Origin: Spirochaetaceae bacterium
Lineage (GTDB): Bacteria; Spirochaetota; Spirochaetia; Spirochaetales_E; Spirochaetaceae_B
Direction of reading: 5' to 3'
Assembly: GCA_003249275.1 (NCBI GenBank)
Contig: QKJO01000086.1
Coordinates: 1-5,133, forward strand
DNA length: 5,133 bases
The position numbers and the translations under genes are program-made. Position 1 is the first letter of the stretch; every line of letters starts with the position of its first letter. The notes under the pieces are model-generated. The model was not told the origin of the DNA, ran no database searches, and worked only from the letters and a program-made list of their open reading frames with translations. This document shows positions 1-5,133 of this stretch, one piece after another.

Positions 1-1444
1 CGGTATTGCTGTTTCGGTACTCATCATCTTTCTGGTGTACCGAAATATGATCAATAAACTGAATTCGGTCAGCAGGGCTATTTCTGTCATCTCTTCGGGT
101 GACCTTATGACCAGAATCGAGGTTAAATCCAGGGACGAGCTGGCTACAATCGCAGTCAATTTCAACAGACTGACGGAGACCATCTGGCAGAAACTGAACA
201 ACATCGGAAGCATCATCCACAATATGGGACAGTCTCTGGCCTCTGAATCAGAGACTCTGACTCTGGAACAGTCCATTCTGACTCTGGCAATTGAGAATAC
301 TCATGCCGATTCGGGAGCCTTCTACCGTCCCGACAGCGACAGCAGAACCATCTCCTGTCCTCTGAAAAACGGCAGATTCGCCCACCCTTTCGACGAACAG
401 GATTATGAAGAATCCGTGCCCTACGGAAAAACTGTGATCGGTATGTCCGTACTCTCGGGAGAGCCGCTCTTTCTGCAGAATCTGGACGGTCAGAACCTGA
501 TCCCCCGAAGGGGTCTTTTCGATGCCGGTTACATTTCATCCTGCCTTATTCTGCCGCTTGTCTCCGAAAAATCGGTCATTGGTATCCTGTGTCTTGAAAA
601 GAACAGTGATAATCAGTTTTTTTCAGATATGGACTACAGAAACATTCAGTCTTTTGTCGAGTTCTGTGCCATTACTCTGAACAACCTGGCTAAATACTCC
701 GAGCTTCTGGAGTCTTCGGGACTCAACAGGGAGATGGAGATCGCCTCGGATATTCAAAAGAGCCTTCTTCCTCCCCGCCTTCCCAGAGTCCCCGGATTTG
801 ATCTGGCGGTAAAGACCTGGTCACAGAAAGGAATCAGCGGTGAAATTTATGATTTTTTCCCGCTGGGAGAAAACAGATGGCTCTTCTGTCTGGCCCAGGT
901 CATGGAAAAAGGAATAGCTTCTTCCATGCTCCTCGTCATATTGAGAACACTGGTCCGTATCCTTGTAAAATCAGATCAGGAACCGGCGGAAATGCTGAAT
1001 ACGATTCTTGAGAATTTCAGAGAAACCACAGGTTTGGAGACACCTCTGAAAATTTCACTCCTTCTGATGGAGCCGGACAAAAAAGCTTTCCACTTCTGCG
1101 GCACTAAAGATCAGAAGATGATTCTGTTTGACAGGGGATCGGGCAGCACAAAATTAATTTCTGCCAGGCAGAAAGAAGAGTCCAGGTACATATCCATCAC
1201 CGGCTCCCTGAGACGGGATGTTTTTCTGGTTTTGATGACCGACGGCTTTCACCTTGTTGAAAATGATACCGGAGAAGTCTACGGCTGGGATCCGGTGCAG
1301 GAAATTCTGAAGAAGCATTCTGACCGCAGTCTGGAATGGCTTCAGGACGCGGTTAACAAGGATGTTGCTTTTTTTGAGAGGAATCTGGGTCAGAGAGATG
1401 ACAGAACTCTCTTCCTGGCCAGATTTTCAGGAGGATCCAAATGA
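1..1444 (+). CDS. HAMP-GAF-SpoIIE family protein with degenerate PP2C domain, 5' end missing
   Basis: The frame is open from base 2, so the start lies left of the window; a GTG at 35 falls inside the membrane helix and is not a credible start. Numbering from base 2, residues 1-12 are the end of a hydrophobic helix (GIAVSVLIIFLV). A HAMP domain follows (about 14-65, with a DEL motif), then a GAF domain (about 75-230), a helical linker ending in IQKSLLP, and a SpoIIE/RsbU-type PP2C domain (about 260-478). In this family the domain dephosphorylates a phosphoserine STAS protein using Asp-bound Mn/Mg. Here the first motif reads SGEIYD (Glu281 for Asp) and the second AQVMEKG (Gln299 for Asp). The later TDG (Asp414) and RDDRT (466-467) motifs remain, but the usual AGH-like motif is lost. 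I infer a catalytically weak or dead regulatory paralogue. The intact frame argues against a pseudogene. It overlaps the next gene by four bases. Confidence 0.9.
   Translation, partial: GIAVSVLIIFLVYRNMINKLNSVSRAISVISSGDLMTRIEVKSRDELATIAVNFNRLTETIWQKLNNIGSIIHNMGQSLASESETLTLEQSILTLAIENTHADSGAFYRPDSDSRTISCPLKNGRFAHPFDEQDYEESVPYGKTVIGMSVLSGEPLFLQNLDGQNLIPRRGLFDAGYISSCLILPLVSEKSVIGILCLEKNSDNQFFSDMDYRNIQSFVEFCAITLNNLAKYSELLESSGLNREMEIASDIQKSLLPPRLPRVPGFDLAVKTWSQKGISGEIYDFFPLGENRWLFCLAQVMEKGIASSMLLVILRTLVRILVKSDQEPAEMLNTILENFRETTGLETPLKISLLLMEPDKKAFHFCGTKDQKMILFDRGSGSTKLISARQKEESRYISITGSLRRDVFLVLMTDGFHLVENDTGEVYGWDPVQEILKKHSDRSLEWLQDAVNKDVAFFERNLGQRDDRTLFLARFSGGSK
1429..1434 (+). promoter_or_regulatory. 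Shine-Dalgarno site for the second phosphatase gene
   Basis: AGGAGG lies six bases before the ATG at 1441, inside the last codons of the upstream gene. Together with the ATGA stop/start overlap (1441-1444), it fixes the start of the second gene and suggests that the two proteins are made by coupled translation. Confidence 0.85.
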
Positions 1445-3564
1445 AAATTCAGACCCGTATCGGATTAACCAGCCTGGTTTTGATTGTGGGACTTCTCTTT
1501 TCGTCTCTGTTTATGATCGTAAGGTTTTCTACGGTCTATCAGCTCAAAATCCTGCAGCAGACTTACGAGGATCTGGATGCCTCACTGTCCCGATTCTCAG
1601 ACAGAAATATGCATCTGTTTTCAGACACGGCCCACCCCCGGACAACAAGCACCTACTGGATGAATGACCTGACCGGGTTTCACAGCGATCTTAACAAGGC
1701 TCTCAAGTCCCGGCTGATCAGAAAGATGAGTCCTGATTTTAAAACCCTCGTGGAAACCAGAAGAGAACAATGGGATGATTCATACAGGGCAATCATTGAA
1801 CCCTTTATACTGGAATTGAACAAGTTTACCGGTTCATCCCTTATCACCGATGAATCCCTTTCGGGTTTTTACAACCTCTATCTGGATAAAACGGATGAAG
1901 ACGATGCGGCTGTTCTCAAACAGCTGGAACATATAAGATCTTTACAGCTCTCTCTCGTCCATTTTCTGGACCTCTATCAGTACAGTGTGGAAGCTCTCAA
2001 CGACAAGCTGGGAGCGGAAGTTTCAATTTTCATAAACAACAGTATCTATATCGTCCTTGTTTCAATCTCGGTCATCCTCTTCCTCTCTCTGCTGATATCC
2101 TCCATTTTCTCACGATCCATCGTCAAGCGCGTGGAGGAAACAAACCAGCTTGTGGAAAAGATGACCCAGGGGTCTCTGGAATTCAGGGATACGAAAAATA
2201 CGGGTGATGAGTTTGATACTCTGGTTTACAAGTACCACACATTTTCAAACGGATTGTCGGAGCGGCTGGATTCTCTGAAATCGCTGTTTCAGGACATCGG
2301 CAGTTCCATCAGTACGGAAACGGATATAACCGACTTTCAGGAACGGATCGTCGAACTGGGAATGGACTCCATCTCTGCGGACGGCGGAATGCTGTTTCTG
2401 GCAGACAGTGAGAAGAATGAACTCCATCTGGTACAGAGGACAGGGTTCTGTCCTCCGCCCTTCCCTCTTGATAAAAGCATTACCATGGTCCGCAAAAATG
2501 TGGAGGAGTATTTTGAGAGTCATCCCCTCAATTCCGGTACACCCGTCTTCGGAAATATAATCAACAGCGGCGCTCCCCTTTTTGTCAAAGACAATGAGGA
2601 GTCCGCAGCCCTTCCCTACAATGCGGAAAGTGATGAGTGGCTCTTCATCGCATCCTACATCTGCCTTCCCCTGATTGTAGGGCGGCAGTTGATGGGGCTT
2701 CTCGTTTTCAATTCTGTACAGAAAGGGAGGGTTTTCTCGGATCTCGACTTTACCTTCATTAAGGCCTACGGAGACTATACGGCCCAGTCCATCGACAATG
2801 TCTACAAGTATCAGTCTCTGCTTGAAAACAGAGAGATTCAGAAAGAAATTGATATTGCGGCAGGTATCCAGAAGAGGCTTCTTCCGTCCCGGATGCCCGA
2901 GTTTTCAATAGGAAGTGCCAGAATACATTCAAAACCGGCCAGAGGGATAAGCGGCGACTATTTTGATGCGATCCGCCTTGATGAAGACAAGATCCTTTTT
3001 ACCGTCTGTGATGTGGCCGGAAAGGGTGTTCCCGCTTCCATGCTTATGATCATGATCAGAACAATCCTTCACACCATCTGTACCAGACACAGGGCTGCCA
3101 ATACGCTGCTCAAGGAGCTGAACTATCATATTTCAGGAAGGATCGGGGTGGATCAGTATGCGACCATGGCAGTCTTTATTCTGGATGAAAAAAAGAGAGA
3201 AATCTCCTTTTCCAACGCAGCCCATCACCCCCTGTACCTGTTCAGACATCTTGAAAAACAGTTCAGAAGTTTTGATACCGACGGACTGCCCATCGGGGTC
3301 GATAAAAACAGTGACTTCGGGCATAAAAGAATCCGGTTGTATGAACAGGATTACCTGTTTCTGTTCACCGACGGTCTTCCCGAAGCCAGGAGTCTGAGCG
3401 GGAGGGAACTTTCTGCAGAACAGCTTCTGAGATTTCTCTCCAATAATCTTGAAAAGACGCCCGAAAATCTGATTCAGGCTGTGGACAGCTTCATTGAGAC
3501 ATTCTCAAAAGACGCCAGACAGCATGACGATCAGACCTTTCTGGCACTGCAGATAGCGAACTGA
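1441..3564 (+). CDS. Membrane HAMP-GAF-PP2C (SpoIIE/RsbU-type) serine phosphatase
   Basis: This 707-residue signalling phosphatase appears complete. Helix 1 (about 8-28) and helix 2 (about 200-223) flank a region of roughly 170 residues, probably periplasmic and helical, which would be the sensor. HAMP follows (about 224-278, with GDEF), then a GAF domain (about 290-455), a linker helix with IQKRLLP (476-482), and the PP2C domain (about 490-705). The catalytic motifs look complete: SGDYFD (Asp506, Asp509), CDVAGKG (Asp524), NAAHHP (592-597), TDG (Asp644) and HDDQT (Asp696, Asp697). The family removes phosphate from a STAS anti-anti-sigma or similar regulator, switching on a sigma factor or another output. 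The true target is not in this window. The start is set by AGGAGG and the ATGA overlap with the upstream paralogue. The GAF ligand and periplasmic signal cannot be read from the sequence. Confidence 0.93.
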   Translation: MKIQTRIGLTSLVLIVGLLFSSLFMIVRFSTVYQLKILQQTYEDLDASLSRFSDRNMHLFSDTAHPRTTSTYWMNDLTGFHSDLNKALKSRLIRKMSPDFKTLVETRREQWDDSYRAIIEPFILELNKFTGSSLITDESLSGFYNLYLDKTDEDDAAVLKQLEHIRSLQLSLVHFLDLYQYSVEALNDKLGAEVSIFINNSIYIVLVSISVILFLSLLISSIFSRSIVKRVEETNQLVEKMTQGSLEFRDTKNTGDEFDTLVYKYHTFSNGLSERLDSLKSLFQDIGSSISTETDITDFQERIVELGMDSISADGGMLFLADSEKNELHLVQRTGFCPPPFPLDKSITMVRKNVEEYFESHPLNSGTPVFGNIINSGAPLFVKDNEESAALPYNAESDEWLFIASYICLPLIVGRQLMGLLVFNSVQKGRVFSDLDFTFIKAYGDYTAQSIDNVYKYQSLLENREIQKEIDIAAGIQKRLLPSRMPEFSIGSARIHSKPARGISGDYFDAIRLDEDKILFTVCDVAGKGVPASMLMIMIRTILHTICTRHRAANTLLKELNYHISGRIGVDQYATMAVFILDEKKREISFSNAAHHPLYLFRHLEKQFRSFDTDGLPIGVDKNSDFGHKRIRLYEQDYLFLFTDGLPEARSLSGRELSAEQLLRFLSNNLEKTPENLIQAVDSFIETFSKDARQHDDQTFLALQIAN

Positions 3565-3572
3565 AGCTCAGT
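3560..3572. repeat. Small inverted repeat spanning both convergent stop codons
   Basis: ACTGA (3560-3564) and TCAGT (3568-3572) are perfect inverted arms around the three intergenic bases AGC. The arms contain the TGA stops of both convergent genes. The stem is only 5 bp and AT-containing, and no clear T-run follows on either strand, so it is at best a poor terminator. Confidence 0.35.
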
Positions 3573-4143
3573 CTTTGGCGGACATTGACCAGGACCGGTT
3601 GTAGAACGCTTTGACCAGGTTCAGAATTCCGCCGGCAAACGTTGTGAGCCCGAGAATCCTGAAGATCATCATGGCCGAAGCCACAGGTGCAAAACACAGC
3701 AGCGCTCCGGTGAGTATCATAATTACGCTGGAAGCGGAGTGATGAAATCCTTTCCCGGGAAAACGTTTGGACACAAGATCCTGAATGCCGTAAAAGATGA
3801 GAAACAGGCCGGTCAGAACAAGGGGGACGCCGGTTCCGATCTTTGCAAAACTGACGGGAAAAGAGAGAACGACCAGACCGCAGACCAGCATAAGGATACC
3901 CCGCAGAAGCATAAACCACCAGTTCCGGTCAATTGACGATAGCTTATAGCCGATGATGATCTGGCTGATTCCCAGCCAGATCAGATAGAGACTGAATACC
4001 AGTGAAATGAAGACCATTCCGATGGTCGGAAAAATCAAAAGAATCAGTCCGGCAACCGAACTGATCGCCCCCTGAACAAAGGTATAAAACCATGCATTTC
4101 TGAGTGTATCGTTATGATCTGCATTTTCAACATGGCCTTCCAT
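3568..4143 (-). CDS. HdeD/DUF308 family six-helix membrane protein
   Basis: This 191-residue protein is nearly all hydrophobic after a polar N-terminus of about 16 residues. Six membrane helices can be seen at about 17-37, 42-65, 76-95, 100-120, 137-153 and 156-178. Length, three two-helix hairpins, and repeated patterns such as IWLGISQIIIG (55-65) and LTGLFLIFYGIQDL (110-123) match the HdeD/DUF308 family. E. coli HdeD is a similar-sized inner-membrane protein linked to acid resistance at high cell density, but the biochemical role of the wider family is unclear, so acid resistance should not be assumed. The start is supported by AGGAGG eight bases upstream. It lies 68 bases downstream of the unknown gene on the same strand and could be the last gene of that operon. 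Its stop is three bases from the phosphatase stop. Confidence 0.88.
   Translation of the reverse strand: MEGHVENADHNDTLRNAWFYTFVQGAISSVAGLILLIFPTIGMVFISLVFSLYLIWLGISQIIIGYKLSSIDRNWWFMLLRGILMLVCGLVVLSFPVSFAKIGTGVPLVLTGLFLIFYGIQDLVSKRFPGKGFHHSASSVIMILTGALLCFAPVASAMMIFRILGLTTFAGGILNLVKAFYNRSWSMSAKD
3957..3983. repeat. Perfect 11-bp inverted repeat with 5-base loop inside the HdeD-like gene
   Basis: The arms TGATCTGGCTG (3957-3967) and CAGCCAGATCA (3973-3983) are exact reverse complements around the loop ATTCC. On the coding strand this covers residues in LIWLGISQIII. No T-run follows the stem on either strand, so it is not a standard intrinsic terminator. It could form a strong hairpin in either transcript or be a coincidence of coding. 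Confidence 0.7.
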
Positions 4144-4211
4144 GAGAGACTCCTCCTGACTCCGTCAAAACCGATCTGCAGCTCCGACGGCAATTCTGTA
4201 TTGAACTGATT
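4144..4211. other. 68-base gap between the unknown gene and the HdeD-like gene
   Basis: The gap carries the HdeD-like gene's ribosome site and a weak inverted repeat, CCGTC (4162-4166) with GACGG (4186-4190), separated by 19 bases. I see no convincing -35/-10 pair and no T-run terminator on the minus strand. Read-through from the upstream genes is therefore possible. Confidence 0.5.
4152..4157 (-). promoter_or_regulatory. Shine-Dalgarno site for the HdeD-like gene
   Basis: On the minus strand this reads AGGAGG, eight bases before the ATG at 4143-4141. It supports that start and shows that the gene has its own strong translation signal. Confidence 0.8.
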
Positions 4212-4664
4212 CTACAACTCCAGGACTCTTTTGACCAGCTCCGGCTCCAGTCTGAAGGGAGAACCTTTGCCTTCCAGAAAGTGGTGTTTCTGCAGCAGAT
4301 GGAGGGACAGGGTCGACACCATAATGGATTCACCCAGACGTATATTCCTGATTACCGTAGTGATCTTTCTCTGGATGCCGTCTTCAAAGGGACAGGGCAG
4401 ATGACCCCTCGCCTCGGTGGTCTGAACAATCCACTTGCCGTCAACAGTAATCGGTTCACCCAGGCCGTTGCGTCCTTCCTCCATCAGATCTTTCATAATC
4501 TGTGCTACATCATCGAAATCGATTTTATTGTGCCGCATCAGTTCTTCCGCTTCCACAATCATGTCCTGAAGGGGCCGTGAATCATCTCCCAGAAAACCGT
4601 CTGCTGTGATGACTCCCGGCGCCATATTTTCCTGTGCTTTTTTCATATTCGGCGACATTTTCAT
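4212..4664 (-). CDS. Conserved-looking hypothetical soluble protein, 150 residues
   Basis: I do not recognise this family with confidence. The protein is soluble, with no signal peptide or membrane helix. It has an N-terminal APGVITADGFLGDD segment (15-28), a charged helical stretch (about 33-64), a short central part with GHLPCPF (87-93, the only cysteine), and a C-terminal helix with LHLLQKHHFLEGKGSPFRL (121-139). The fixed-looking glycines, histidines and single cysteine suggest a real family rather than a random frame, but no cofactor motif such as CxxC is present. It starts 18 bases after the NqrF-like reductase on the same strand, so the two are probably co-transcribed and perhaps act together. 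The start is ambiguous: the GGGGGAG stretch is three bases from the first ATG but nine from the ATG of Met3, which may be the real start. Confidence 0.82.
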   Translation of the reverse strand: MKMSPNMKKAQENMAPGVITADGFLGDDSRPLQDMIVEAEELMRHNKIDFDDVAQIMKDLMEEGRNGLGEPITVDGKWIVQTTEARGHLPCPFEDGIQRKITTVIRNIRLGESIMVSTLSLHLLQKHHFLEGKGSPFRLEPELVKRVLEL

Positions 4665-4667
4665 AGA

Positions 4668-4674
4668 CTCCCCC
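4668..4674 (-). promoter_or_regulatory. Purine-rich ribosome site for the unknown gene
   Basis: GGGGGAG on the minus strand sits in the 18-base gap after the reductase stop. Its GGAG end is three bases from the ATG at 4664-4662 and nine from the ATG at 4658-4656, so spacing slightly favours the second start. Confidence 0.55.
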
Positions 4675-4682
4675 TTCCCTTG

Positions 4683-5133
4683 TCAGGCAAACTTGTCATA
4701 GTAGATTTTTTCAAGTTTCATACCGTTTCTGGTCATAACGTTGTTACAGGCGTCAATCATTCCGGGGCTGCCGCAGAGGTAGCCCTCCAGGTCCTTGTCC
4801 GCCCCGATTGTATTGTTGATGAACCTGTCAAGAACATCGGTGATCAATCCGGTTTCTCCGGTCCAGTTGTCCTCCGGCTGAGGTTCGGAAAGAGCGGGAA
4901 CAAAGTGGAACCAGGGATTTTCCTTTTCCAGTTTTCTCATCTCATCCATATAGAACATATCTCTGAGAGATCTGGCACCGAAGAAATACCAGACATCCCT
5001 GTTTGTGATGTTGCTGTCGATCATGTCGTGCAGAATAGCCTTGAATGGAGCCATACCCGAACCTCCGGCTACACAGAGCATGATGGAATCGGTGGAGGAT
5101 CTTCTGAAGTCGCCGAAGGGACCGATCAGGTCC
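4683..5133 (-). CDS. NqrF-like FAD/NAD(P)H oxidoreductase, C-terminal part only
   Basis: The frame stays open to the right edge, so the N-terminus (expected to hold FAD-binding residues and, if NqrF-like, a 2Fe-2S ferredoxin domain) is outside the window. The visible 149 residues are the nucleotide-binding half of the ferredoxin-NADP reductase fold: GPFGDF (4-9) at the end of the flavin domain, the AGGSGMAP dinucleotide loop (22-29), FFGARSLRDMFY (50-61), the ALSEPQPEDNWTGETG stretch (80-95), YLCGSPGMID (118-127) and the C-terminal end YYDKFA. The GARS-RDMFY and PEDNW-TG patterns are closest, from memory, to NqrF, the NADH-oxidising subunit of the Na+-pumping NADH:quinone reductase. Reductases of multicomponent oxygenases share YLCG-PGM. 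The NADH-to-flavin electron-transfer role is secure; the exact partner is not. No other Nqr subunit is visible. Confidence 0.88.
   Translation of the reverse strand, partial: DLIGPFGDFRRSSTDSIMLCVAGGSGMAPFKAILHDMIDSNITNRDVWYFFGARSLRDMFYMDEMRKLEKENPWFHFVPALSEPQPEDNWTGETGLITDVLDRFINNTIGADKDLEGYLCGSPGMIDACNNVMTRNGMKLEKIYYDKFA

Noticed and set aside
35..37. GTG as the start of the first phosphatase gene
   Set aside because: The frame is open to the window edge and the residues before it form part of a membrane helix followed directly by HAMP, as expected for the middle of a longer protein.
256..287. 11-base direct repeat TCTGACTCTGG at 256-266 and 277-287, next to a 6-bp inverted repeat at 241-253
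   Set aside because: It is in-frame, leucine/threonine-rich coding sequence (LTLE and LTLA) with low complexity; codon repetition explains it.
3585..3619. Direct repeat TTGACCAGG at 3585-3593 and 3611-3619 near the convergent junction
   Set aside because: It has nine bases, only two copies, and both are inside the HdeD-like gene in different codon contexts; chance is sufficient.
3491..3919. Long minus-strand frame overlapping the ends of both convergent genes
   Set aside because: It lies in another frame of the HdeD-like gene, is arginine/serine-rich with no domain pattern, and crosses the phosphatase gene; it is a shadow of real coding sequence.
4162..4190. CCGTC/GACGG inverted repeat as a terminator after the unknown gene
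   Set aside because: The stem has 5 bp with a 19-base loop and no following T-run on the minus strand.
4158..4211. Promoter for the HdeD-like gene in the 68-base gap
   Set aside because: A TTGCCG-like -35 exists on the minus strand, but the element at proper spacing (TTTTGA) is a poor -10, so I do not call it.

Overview
The window looks like a chromosomal stretch from a Gram-negative bacterium with moderate GC content (close to half by eye). Membrane-bound HAMP-GAF-SpoIIE phosphatases together with an NqrF-type reductase would fit a free-living spirochaete or a delta-proteobacterium-like anaerobe. This taxonomic guess is an inference with low confidence; no rRNA or other taxonomic marker is present. 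Almost every base is coding: two genes read rightward, three read leftward, and the two blocks meet tail to tail.

Left block (1-3564, + strand): two tandem paralogous signalling proteins. Each has a membrane helix, a HAMP domain, a GAF domain, a helical linker and a C-terminal PP2C-type serine phosphatase domain of the SpoIIE/RsbU class. The first is cut by the left edge. It overlaps the second by the four bases ATGA (1441-1444), and a strong ribosome site for the second gene lies inside the end of the first. The second protein keeps all the expected metal-binding aspartates. The first has lost two of them (Asp to Glu and Asp to Gln) and other conserved motifs, while its reading frame is intact, so it looks like a maintained pseudophosphatase or regulatory partner. 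Such phosphatases normally act on a phosphorylated STAS anti-anti-sigma protein in a partner-switching pathway; no STAS protein, anti-sigma kinase or sigma factor is visible here.

Right block (3568-5133, - strand, in order of transcription): the C-terminal half of an NqrF-like FAD/NAD(P)H oxidoreductase (cut by the right edge), an unrecognised soluble 150-residue protein 18 bases downstream, and after a 68-base gap a six-helix HdeD/DUF308 membrane protein. The first two are probably one transcription unit. The HdeD-like gene may belong to it or may be expressed separately.

The two blocks converge with only three bases between stop codons, so any terminator must lie inside the opposing gene. 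A perfect 11-bp inverted repeat lies inside the HdeD-like gene. The most interesting feature is the coupled pair of an apparently active and an apparently inactive phosphatase. I saw no mobile element, CRISPR array, tRNA or rRNA.
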